The notes under the pieces are model-generated. The model was not told the DNA's origin. It ran no database searches and worked only from the letters and a program-made list of their open reading frames with translations. From contig JAYKAV010003086.1 of the NCBI GenBank assembly GCA_035582835.1, positions 414,161 through 478,160 on the forward strand: a DNA stretch of 64,000 nucleotides, written 5' to 3'. Position 1 is the stretch's first letter, and the number at the start of each line of letters is the position of its first letter. The DNA comes from Phoebastria nigripes (lineage: Eukaryota; Chordata; Aves; Procellariiformes; Diomedeidae). A program made the translations under genes and the position numbers. This document shows, in pieces, positions 10,971-22,700 of the stretch.

Positions 10971-13900
10971 CAAAGACATAGATGTGTCATCACTTGCTAA
11001 ATGCTGTTATTTGTCCTCTTGCATGGTGAGCCAAGGCCAGAAAGAAGACAGGATTTCAACTGGCACGAGCACGGCCTGTCTCTACTATGGTACAGGTGTG
11101 GCAGACTTTATATTTAGACACTTGAGTTTAGATTCAGATTTAGATCATTAGGATGGTTGAAGGATTTGACTGGACTGAACATGATTCTATTTGAAATACT
11201 CTTTTTCCACCTTTTGAAGGGATCAATTTTCTACTCCCCAAACTCCAGAATCTTCCAGTATAGTTTCCCTCACTTCCCATTTCTCAAACTGAGAAAATGT
11301 TATTCCAGTAATCAAATTGAAATGATCTTCCATCCCGTTAGAGAGCCTTTTACATGAAGATATTCCACACACTTGCTAGCGACCTTGGCCTACATACAGT
11401 AGTCTTGAAGGCAGCAAATTGATAGTTACATTAATACATAACTCCATTATAGAGAGTATACAGTACAAAGACTATAGAGCATACAACGCAGTATAGACAG
11501 TAAAAAGCATCTGACCAAATAGCATAAATGTAAATGTATCTTGGTGACCTTTTTTTTTAGGCATTATTTTTAGCATCACCTTCTTTAACAGGGAAGGATG
11601 TGGTAACTAGGCTTTACTGATGCAGTTTTTCTATGTCAAAGAGAATGAATGGTCTTGATGCTTCCATCAGTCCACAATCTGTTTTCAAATTATCCATTTC
11701 ATAAGCTCTGTTACCAAGAAGTATATTTTACTTCACTCAGCAGTCTCATTTGAAGAGAAGCAGACATGTCTCTAATCCCATGACTGATTTCAAGGGTTTA
11801 AAATTTAGACTGACAGGTGACTTCAGTTTCAGGTCATTTGCTCTGTTGACAAAAGTTATGCAATGTAAAGCGGAGCCAGATTTTTTTATGGTACCTTTTA
11901 TGAACATCAAAACTGCCTCTTTCAGCAAACATGAGATCTATTCAAATTCCTTTCCAAAACTATAGAATAGTTTCTTAACTTATGCTCACTGATGATGACA
12001 GAATCTTATTTACTTCTTTATTACCTTCATAGCAAATTGTAATTATATACTCCACATTTATTTAATCACTTTCAGTTGCCTATCCTTCCAGACTTGATGT
12101 ATGCAACATTAATTATTTGCCTATAGCAAGATTTTATGAACTCTAATATGCACCACATGTTCAACTTGCTTAAAATTAATTGCAGACATTGTATTTACCA
12201 TTAATGTACATCTTTATTGGCTTTAATTTCACATCTGTGTTGCTTTATATACAACTTTCTTTATCGGTGTAACTGCACGCTGCTTCTGATGTGTGTAACA
12301 GCAGCCACCAAACCTTGCTTTTGTATTTGTGTTTGAAAAAACCCCACATTCTAGTTTTCTGGTTTTAAAAAAAGTAAGTAATTTGAAAATAAATTAATCT
12401 TCCTTATTCATTATTTGGAAAATCAGCTGTAAAATGCTGCCTGAGATCTAATGGAAAGTAGCTAAGGTTTGCCTGAACAAAAAGGTTTGCCTGTTTAAGA
12501 ACAACATCTCTTTGAAAGAGGCTTTGTTGTGGCGATCCATCCTTAGCCTGAAGAAACAGGCAACAGCCTCAGTTACTAGCTAGCAGCTTGTTAGGGACGG
12601 TCCCACAACTGGTCCCACAATTCCTACCACTTTGCACACAGATGCATTTGAGGTAGCTGTAAAGCCCTACCTAGTTCCAACAGAGATGAAACAGAACAAG
12701 CCTCAGCACAGGAAAGCTATTCAACATGCGCTAAAAACCTGGCACTGGCTTATCGTGCAGGTATCTAGTTGTTGATACACGGATTAGACAAATTAATGCT
12801 AAATAGGGTAAGTCTACAAATGTTGTAGACTTTCCAATTGTAAGGTGTAGATATCCTAAGAATTACAGCAAAGCAACTTTTTAAAATATTCATAGCTAAA
12901 ATACAATGGTTTTAGAAATTACCAAGGAAGAAAATGCTACTGGCTTCCAGTAGTGAGAGAAAAACAGAAACAGAAGGTATACGAGATGAAAACAACCTTT
13001 TGCCTGATAAAGTACTGTGTTGAGATACATACTCTGTATATTGGTTCTTGAAGATCTTAAAAGGTTGGGAAGCCAATTTTATGGTGCACAGAATTTATGT
13101 ACATCTCAAAACAGATATAATAGTATGTTAAATTCAAATATAGGACAGTGTATTTTCATTCCAGAGAGTGCTCTGCTGGAACATATAGAGATATGCCAGA
13201 TTGACAATACGGTTCTCTGGATTTAAGAAAAATGTGGCATCATTTTACTTTCTGAGGGGATCCTGATCAGGTCAGATCTCTTTCAGTAAAATGTATGTTT
13301 GGACCAGTAATTCAGACCATGACTACATCAGAATCTTCACCTATTGCTGAGGGAGCCTTCAACATAAAATACAGAGTAACGTTCAAACCTTTTAACGTTT
13401 CAGCAATTTTTAGGATAAGGAAGCAGGATCAAATGCTGCTCAGAACAAAATATAATGAACTAACTGTTCAAGCTAATACAAAAAATGTAGCTGAATGAGC
13501 AGGTTTTATTATATTCTAAGCAACAAGAAATACAGCATATAGAATAAAGTATTCCTTTTCCCTTAGCAGTTGACAGGAGCAGCAAAAAACAAGATACCTT
13601 TGCAGAAGGGTTTCTGTCTTACACCAGACTTAAAAAGTATGCTGTCAGTATATTTGTAGCAAACTGCTTTACTCCGAGGCATTTAATTATTTCAAGCTCC
13701 AAAATTCTACTTCTCGTTGTTAAACATTGGGTAGGAATCAATTTCAAATGGATTCTGTTTTAAAAAGACTGATATGCATGGTTTAACTGGAAAACAGCAG
13801 TCTGCAGATTCAAAATCCAAACTCCCAAGGAACAAAGTCCCAAGGACCAAAGCCTTTGCTTTCTAGAACAATTAGGTTAAAATTTATACTGTCCTTACTG

Positions 13901-15680
13901 AAAGCCAAATTTTAAAAGCTTGTATTATTTAAAAGTTCAGTTTGCTTCTTTAAAGTGAAGGAAATACTTTCAGTGGTCTCAGTTATTTCTTCTGGAACTG
14001 AAGCGGTGACTTGGAGTGACAATGCAGAGCCTTTGAATTACCAGACATATTAGCATCTTTTCTCTGCCTGTTTGCTTGTGGGGCAAATTATTGTTGATAA
14101 TGACTTCACACGTAAATGGCATTCAGGGGAAGCAGACTGCACAGCAGTTCACCCTCATCCGAAATCGAGCCAAATTAAACCATTTAGCATAAGTAGGGAA
14201 AAATGCATCTAATCGGTTCAGGCCCCTTGTATTTTCAGAGAAACTAAACCAGCTTGCAAATTTGGCCATCTGGCTAATTTTGCTTTTGCATCTGCTGCCA
14301 CCTCGTGGGCCCACGGTGAATTAAGATAGTAGGCAGAAAATTAACAGAAGTTAAATAGCTGGGCTTTTCCCCCAAAACCCAAGGTTAACTGACATGTAAG
14401 CATCATTTCTGTCCTGGTGTGAAAAGTTTCTTTTAAAATCAGGTTACATTTGCCACTTTTCAGTTTCTTGAATTCACAGTTACAGCAACAACTTTAATTT
14501 ATTAGACTTCAAATTAAAATACAACTAAATGTACTGTTATTTCTTATGGCTTTGCTCCATAAAGAAGTAGTACAATTTAATCACTCTATGCTGGTGATTA
14601 GGCAGATAGACAAGATCCAAAACTTTTTCATCTCATTGGAGTGTTCTCCTGTACTGCCTTGGGTTTTTTTCTGGACCATTTATGAATTTGATACTGGAAT
14701 TAAAGAGCACTGGGTTCCTACAGATTCTCCACGCTGTAGAAGACCATGGAGTCGTCAATAGCTTGGTAGCTTGTCAGGCTGTCTTCGGAGCAGGAGTTCA
14801 TTGGGATGACAGATTGGAAAAAGGATATAAGCAGTTTGTGGGACACCAAATTTTCTGGGTTCTTGAAAATTTTCCTGTTTTACTGTTGCCAGAAAATCCA
14901 ATAATGGGATGCTAAGGTGCTCATCCAAGAAGTCTGGAGCTGTCAGAAGCTGATCCTTGGAATGGCCAGACTTCGAGGCAAAATAGTTACTAGCTATGAA
15001 TTGAGTGGTAACTTAAGTTTGCTTCGACTTCATTGGATAGCTTACGTTTAATTTCTCTTGAATTCTAAAAAAAAAATGGGATCACTTGATCTCTACAGGG
15101 AAAAGAGACTGCAGTGGTGGCCCTACTGTACNGGGGTTTCTTCAGTTACAGACTCTTTTTCTAATTGTCTACACTGTGGACTGAATCTCCACAGGCTAGA
15201 TTGCCTTCCTGCTGCCAGGGAAAGGAGCGTCTCGCCACTGACCCAGGCTGCAGCATAGACAGAGAAAACCGACGAACGCCACACCGCCTGAACGAAAGGT
15301 GTTAACGCCTGCCCGAGTGCTTCTGGTAGCTTGACCCAGAGCAACTGCTTGACATAGAGCAAGCGGCAAGAGCCGATGATGAATCAACAAGTTGCAGCCA
15401 CGAGGGCCTCCTCACCTCTGTACCTGGGGGGGATGTCCTCCCAGCCTCAGGTGTCATTCCCGTTGGGTAACCTACGCTTTGTGCCGTTCGGTTCGTTTCT
15501 CCCACACGGTCACTGGATACACAAAGTAATTTCAAGCAGAAAACAGTGTTATACACTAGGCTTACAATCAATATTCTGAAAGTAATGTGTAGAAATAGAT
15601 TAATAATGCAAATATTATATAGATAGAAATAAACTAATTCAATGGAGGTCTCTGCCTCCTTCACAAAAACTTTCTCCTAA
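10971..15680. other. Intergenic interval between receptor remnant and RECK promoter
   Basis: No gene is recognised in 4.7 kb. Short open frames (for example 11750-11965 and 13295-13498) have no motif. A minus-strand frame open over about 14700-15000 is described as a finding. A small tandem duplication of GGTCCCACAA lies near 12599-12620. From about 15150 to 15500 the G+C content rises towards the CpG island, and a possible unassigned repeat fragment is present there. Distal RECK regulatory elements could lie here, but I cannot demonstrate any. Confidence 0.45.
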
Positions 15681-15689
15681 ATATTGCTT

Positions 15690-16740
15690 CTTCCCTCTTT
15701 TACGCCATACCTGCCCGAACCCTCCCTCCGGGCACGCCCTTGCTGCTCCACGGGCCGGGGGGGAAAGGCAGGCTGCGGGGTACCTGTGCGGGCGGCGGCG
15801 AAGGCCGACACAGGCACCACAGAACGGGTGCCCGCGGACAGCCGCGCCGCAGCAGCTCCGGGCCGAAGAGGAGCAAGCGTGGCCGCGGCAGGCGCAGGGC
15901 GGCCGGCGGACGCCGCTCCGCTGCAGGCCCCGCCCTTTTCTCTCCGCCGCCTTTCCCCGCCGGGAGGGGTGGGGCGGGGCGGGGCGGGGCGGCCGGCGGC
16001 GAGGGACGCAGCTCCCCGCGGCCCCGCGGCGACGGCTCTCGCCCGCTGGAATGTCCGCGGCGACCAGGCGGAGGGGGCGGGGCCTGGCGGGGGAGCCGCA
16101 GCCAATGGGGGCGGTGGAAGGCAGAGCGGGGCTGGGAGCGGGCGCGGGGGGAGGGGGCGCTGCCCGCGTCAGAGCCCGTCCGTCTGGCGGGCGGGGGTCG
16201 CGAGGCGGAGCCGCGCGGCGGGTTCGCGACCGGGCCATGGCGGTAACGGCCGCTCGGTGGCCCTGGGCCCTGCTCTGCCTGGCGGCGGCTCCGCTGCTCT
16301 TCCCTGGGGCGGCCGGTGAGTAGCGAGCCGCGGAGGAGGGGAGGCGGCTCCGCGGGTCCCTCTTCAACAACATGGCGCAGGGGCGAGGCCGTCCGCGGGG
16401 TGCCGAAGCCTTGGGGCGGTGGCGTTGCCCGCGGGGATGGGGCGCAGCCCGGCGCAGTGGGTCCCTCCTGTCCTGCCGCTGCCGGGGGCGGGCTGCCTGG
16501 AGCCGGGGGAGAGCGGGGACGGCACCCCGGCACTCGCTGCCGCCCGCACCTGCCCCGCGAGAGCGGGAGGCCGGTGGGCGCGGGGCCGCAGCAGGTGAGG
16601 GTCGGGGGTGGGTCCCCGGCTGCCCGCGGGGCGCTGCCAGGAAGGGACAGCGTCGCCTTCCTGGTGTCGGTCCTCTTCCCGCTGCTGCTGTCTCGGTGTC
16701 CGTCCCCCGCCTNCCCGTGGAAAGCACCCGCCTGAAACCC
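15690..16740 (+). promoter_or_regulatory. RECK: CpG-island promoter of RECK
   Basis: About 1 kb of very GC-rich, CpG-dense DNA spans the first coding exon. Tandem GC boxes (GGGGCGGGGCGGGGC, 15971-15992) and a further GGGCGGGGCC at about 16075 are Sp1-type sites. A CCAAT box lies at 16102-16106, about 130 bases before the start codon, and no TATA box is seen. This is a typical housekeeping-style promoter with dispersed starts. Published work on mammalian RECK places oncogene-mediated repression at Sp1 sites in its promoter, so the GC boxes are plausible control points here. The transcription start cannot be read from sequence. The many long ORFs through the island on both strands are composition artefacts. 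Confidence 0.85.
16237..16315 (+). CDS. RECK: RECK coding exon 1 (signal peptide)
   Basis: Starts at ATG 16237 in a strong context (G at -3, G at +4) and ends in GCCG before GTGAGT. It encodes residues 1-26 with a basic-then-hydrophobic leader ([17 protein letters not shown]), a clear secretory signal peptide. The frame stays open upstream to ATG 16051, but that extension is Gly/Arg-rich, GC-driven and would bury the leader, so it is treated as 5' UTR. Confidence 0.92.
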
Positions 16741-19700
16741 TGGTGCGAAGGCCGGCAACCAGAGAGAGGGGGCTTAAATAGCTGAGGTAGCGAGGAGTGG
16801 GGTGCAGGGGTATGGCTGTCTTTCCCACATCCCGCCTGGCAGTGTGATGGGGATAGACCCCTTCTTTCACCCCACCGGGTTACATGACTGGGGGCCGGGA
16901 TTTGTGTCTTCGGCTNTCATGCTGGCCATAGGTAAATTCCCAAGATCGTGGTTTGAAATGGAGAAGACCTGGTGTGTTGCTCCAAATCGGTAAAACCTGA
17001 CTTCTGGATTGCCATATGGAATGTCAGAACAGTCCTTGTATTCCAGGGCTTGCATTCCTTGTGATTTTGCTAACACTTTCGATAAGAAGAATGGTATTCA
17101 ACAAGGTATTGAATTTTTTAAAAAGTGAAGGCAAGATGTTTAATAGAGAGAAGGATAGTGGTAAAATAGTTTCCTGCATTAAAGTTGTGATAGCAGATAA
17201 CTTCTTGACAGGACGAAAAAAGACTAATGAAAAGAGAAGGCAGCACAAGCACAGATATTGGCAAATAGCTTTTAATAAGTAGATCACATTGGTAATGCTG
17301 TCACGGGAATGGAAAATACGAAATATGTGATACTTTAAAGCAGAAGACTGCAATCACTGAGGCATTTATGGGCATGACTGAGTAGCCAGTATTTCTGTTT
17401 GTAAATAAAGCCTATGTTTAAGTANATTTGGTTGGATTTTTTTACTTATGATAATTAATTTGCTGGATATCTTTTCATTGTGAACCTGAATGTTTTCTCC
17501 AGCACTGTTAATGTGCTTGCAGTCTGATTGCATAGGCACTGAAATTTAGAAACGTTTCTGAAAATAAGTGCAAATCTTGCCTTAAGAAAAAATGTCTGTT
17601 CTTCAAAGTTAATGTTTTTTATTGTTGTTATATACTTCTAATACCATGGCTTTATAACGGGACTAAGATAAGAAAGTGTAAAGCAAAGCTTTTCAGTTAA
17701 GTGAAATAATAACTGAAGTTTGAACATGGTGGAGCCTGCTAATGATGAAGTTGATTCTTGGCATAGATCAGTTTACTGAACATAGTGCAGGAAAACCTGC
17801 AAGATCCCATGTGTAGCTGTCAAATCGGAAAGATTTTTAAGCCATCTGTGTCATATCTCAATCCTGTTCTGCGATGGTAGAAAATTGGCAAAAAACATTG
17901 AAGTCCATTTTACAATTTCATTCTTTCATTTCATCGTGTTGTAAGCAGGATTTTGGTGCTGTCCTCATTTATTACAGGCATTTTGCTGTGTTGTTTCTAA
18001 TTATTAATGGAAACGTTCACCAGTTGCAAGTTCTACTTTGGTTTCTCTTCTTTCCTCTTCAGGAATGATAGATTTCAGCATTAAAATATAGCTTAATCCT
18101 GTAGTAGCTGTTTTAAATTGTGACTATTTCAGACAACCTTTTCAGTGATTTCCCCCCCCCCCCCCCCAGTTTCTCAACATTTTCAGGCTGAAATTTTCTT
18201 TTATTTTTTAATGTCATTTCAATATCAGAGAATTTTGGTTTTGGTGGCGGTGGATTCTTTTGTTTTTTTAAATTGGCTATCTTCTTGTAAAGCTTTCAGA
18301 TGAAAACACTTGTAAGCTGTGAAATTATCAAGGAATTCATGCCCAAGATCCCTCTCACTGGTTCAGTCAAAATCTGTTTAGTAACTAGGTATTGTGAAAT
18401 ACAACTTTATATGTGTGGTATCATTGTACAGTATTGCTTTTATGTTGATTTGGTGTGATATGTAGTTCAGATACAGTTGAGCAGAAATCTGTATTAAATG
18501 ATCCTGTGTGTGAAGATGTGCGTGGAAGTAAAAGCTTTGAAGGAAACCTCTGTCTGTCTGTTTTCGAATACACTGTTCCAAACACTGGTCAGTGAGGATG
18601 AAAATGAATATCAAGGAGTTGTGCAATTNATTTTATATTGGCCAAGCTTAACTCTGAATGAAGGAAATATTTGGATGGTAGGGGGAACAAAGCACAACAA
18701 AGTATAATGTTAAAAATGCTGCTTTAAACCTTGGTGTTTCATGACTTCTCAGTGCTTCAGTTCTCATTTGTTTTCCTGTTGACGTGTTCATATCTGTGTT
18801 TGCTCCATGACTTCCATCTAGTCAGGCAAAACCACTCTTAATCATCCATCACTAGTGAAACAATTTACAGTTTTGTTCCAAGTTTTGAAGAAGCCAGAGT
18901 TCAATGAGCAGCTGTGTTCACCTCTGTGTGAAAAGGGGTTTCTGCTCTGATTTCCTTTTCCACTTGTGTTCCTAACTGGTTCTTGCACTTTTCAGATTCT
19001 GCGAGATGATTCAATTTACAAAGGGATATAGTCTCTATGGAGTTTTTTGTTCACTTTTTATTATTCTATTCTTTTTTTTTTTTTTAATTTCCCCTGGGTT
19101 AATAAGTTGAATTGCCTCATGAAGGAATTTGGCAGGCACCAAGCTAGTGCAAGTTAAGCAGCAGAAATGTGTCTAGAAGCAGAAGGAAGGGGAGTGAGGT
19201 CTCCTTTTGGTGGCAGTGAGTGTTCAGGGGTAATTCTGTGCGACTCGATGAATGGATATGCGTCAATTTTGGAACAAAAATTTCTCATGTCTTTTTTGCC
19301 TTCTGGGAAGAAAAATTTATCACGGTCGTCTGTGGACCAGACAAATTGTCCTGATAAGCTGTCAAGTGGGCGCTTCTGTTCAGAAGTGATAGTTAAGTGC
19401 TTCAAGTCTTTAAATATCTTTTTCCCTCCCCCTACTTTTCCATAGGCTTGTCTTGTTGTTACCATGCAAAGGACAACTTAATGTGCCGGGATGTCTGTGA
19501 ACAGGTAAGCTTGTTTTAAATTTGGTTTGTCCCTCAGAGTTAAAGTCATGCCTTTAGACAATGATGTAGCAAGATTAGGGTTATAAGCAAATGATTTTCT
19601 GTGTGAATACTATGTGTGAATCATGAGATGTAATATTATTGTTATTTAAATGAGAACTTAAAGGTTTAAAACTGTAGTCCTCTTTCCTAGTGGAAAACAG

Positions 19701-22700
19701 GTTCTGCTGAAGTTGAGGAGAAATAGAGATACAAATCTGAGGTCAGGATTTGGTCAAGAAGTGATAAGCATGTTAGGAAATGGGAGGGGTGAAGGTATTT
19801 TACCCAATTTCTGGATCTTGTGTGTTTCCAAGTTTTTGGGAATTTAAAATGAAGAACATGATGTTGGTACTGTTCTTTCTTCCTGCCAGTTCTTGTTTCT
19901 TAGCTAAGCATCTGAGATACTTATTATGATATATGGCTTTGTGAATCCAGCAAGAATCTGCTTACTTACTCTGTTCATAAGGTAATAACAAAGAGCTGTT
20001 TGTGCTAAATTCAAGCTTGGAAAATANTTTTCCACAACTTATGTTTAGATTTGTACCTTTGGATAGTATGTTGTACAGCTTTGTGTGTGTGTATTTATAT
20101 AAGTTTCTAGACNTAAAAATTTTACATCAGTAAAGCATACATACACAAATACACAATTTTTATATTAAAATTGTGTCCTTACATCATACCTNCCCCTGTT
20201 TCTTGTCTTCATTACCCGCTTTGGGGCTATTCAAGCACTAAACCCGGTTATGATTAAGTTTATATTTATCTGTGATTGTACTAACAAAACTTTTAGTTTA
20301 AATTGCACTTCTCCCTCCCTGAAATATTTATAGAATGCAACCAAATCCCCTTTCTGCTTTCCTATTGTTAGGCCAAACAAGGAAAAGTCTTACAGTCTCT
20401 TTGCATAAGATATTCTCTCAATTCCTATAATTATTCTTGCAGCCCTTCCAGCATAAGTTTATCTCTTTGAATACAGGTAAGCAAAATTGTACATGGTATT
20501 GTAAACAAAAGTATAGCACTCAGTCTTAAAAATTGTGTTAAAACTTATGTGTAAGTAGGAGAAAGATATCCATTCTTGTATATAAACAAATTTAATTGGC
20601 AGGTTTAGTAGCTGCACTGAGAGGGCATTTGGAATAATCTGTCCAATTCTTTCTTCTGTTCCATTGGTTTGAAGTTCCCATTTTATCATGTGAATTCCTG
20701 TTAGCTCTTCATGAAAGGCCTCAAGCTTTTCACTGTCAAATTTCATCCCATTTCTGTTATACTGGTTCTAATTATTTTATAGGGTTTTCTGTGGGTTTTG
20801 TAAGATATTGTGATCTTGCCTCATCTGGGTGATCTCCCTCTACTCAGATAATCAGCATATTCAGAGTCTTTGTGGTGAGAGGTCTCGAACAAGTCTAAAG
20901 CAAGACTGGCGCCCCTCAAATTGTTCTATAAGGAGCTGTCTTAGTTACCTCACATCAGGCTGGTAGCATCATTTTCTCAATGACCCTTTGATATAGGCCA
21001 ACAAACTGGCTGAAGGGGCCAGTTTTCTACTGATTTTCATGTTCTGTAACTTAACCATTTTGTGCAGCACGGCTCAAATGCTTTGTCTTTGTTGAATCTA
21101 TTTTGGAATATATTATTTGATACTTACCCCCTTGTCTTAAACATAAAATTTGTAGGATGAAGGTTTACATATGTGGGAGGTGACTGTAAGGGAACAGAGT
21201 TGGCTGAATGATTTGCCTTCTTCTGTCTTTCCAAACACCTTTTCTGAAATACTTGCCATGCACCTGTTGCCTTGTCTGTACCACCACACTGTACCATCCT
21301 GACATGGTAATTTATTTAATAATAATTAAAAAAATGTTTTCCTCCTAGACTTGGTAGTTTGAGCCATAAAACACTGAAGTTGCTTGCCAGGAACGGCAGG
21401 GAAAGAGAGCAGGCTTGTGCCCCATATTTCTATTTAACTAATGCTTAGGGAATGCCAGTGACCAGGGTGCACAGACAGGAATTTGGGTGTTAACACAGCC
21501 GTTCCTTATGGAGAGGGGGCCAGCAGGAGGTGCAGATGTACTGCTTGAGGCTGTGTGCACCTGTTATGTCCAGCAGGACAGTCTCTGGCACTGGCTGGGC
21601 CAACCAATCATGACATGTTGGAGGTCTTGACCCAGAGGGAGCTCTTGAGGAAGAATGTGTCCATCCAAGTCTTGGGCTGCAGGGAAAGGATGGTGTCTCT
21701 CCTTGAGTTGATGGCACTTAAACTGTGGGAGTCATGCTCTGGTCAGCTTCCTGAATTGTCAGATCTAAAGAAGCTGAGGATGGAAGCATTGCCTCACTGT
21801 AAATGGGAGCTAGACAAGCTCTTCATGGAGAACCTGCAAGGGCAATAGCCTGGACTATGCATTGCATGGAAAGAAGGATGGCCAGAGGCTATGCTTAGTG
21901 GAGACTGAAAGTTTGTGACTCCTGACAGCAGGAAGAAGTTTCTTGGCCTGTCTTTGGATATGCACTTACAGACTAGATTTGGGGTCTTAGAACAGGTGAG
22001 GAGGAACAAGCTCCATCAGGGAGCCATCTTGGCCTAATCAACTGGTTGTAAACAGTGCCACCAGGAGAAAGACTCCCTTCTGCAGGGGATGGAGGCACTC
22101 ATCTGCAGATGAGACTTGCTCTCTAAGGTCGTTTGGTTTTTAGGGTCTCAGATCTAGGATATTGCAGAAATTGCAAGGTTTTTTTGACCCTCAGGCTATT
22201 ACCCATTGGCTGCTCATCTACATGGACACCAGTGATACTATTGAGGGAGGCCTTGGATGGGTAAAAGGTAACTACAGCCCAGGGGCTAGGGTGAAGGGCA
22301 TAGGAGACCCGGTGGTGTTCTCCTTGATCCTGCCAGTTAAGGAAAAAGGCTTGATTAAGAGTAAGGAATTCTGCTAACTAGTAATTCAGCTACTTTAAGT
22401 GAGCCCTTTGAAAAAGAAAACATGGATTACAGATTTGTTTGTCAACTAACATGATTCAAACATCTAATTATTTTGCATTTTTAGTAAGTATTATTCTAAG
22501 CTTAGTTTCAGTATCATCTCCTTTTCGTGATTATTTGATTAAGTCTGTCAGATACTGTGGCAAGGAATAAGGAGGCCTGTCTTTCTTTAATCAACATTTT
22601 TTTCCTAACTTTATTTCTGGGAAGTTTCACAATGATAAGGTTACTGGCAGCATTCATCTCTGTACCACTTCAGAGATCTCTGTCCAGATCCTCCTTCAAG

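Noticed and set aside
16051..16236. In-frame upstream start for RECK
   Set aside because: It would put 62 Gly/Arg-rich residues before a complete signal peptide; ATG 16237 has a strong context and fits the family's length.
15639..16870. Several ORFs of 90-362 codons on both strands across the CpG island
   Set aside because: They overlap in all frames, are Pro/Arg/Gly/Ala-rich, contain N and reflect GC-rich DNA lacking stops. Only the short 16237-16315 segment is supported by homology and splicing.
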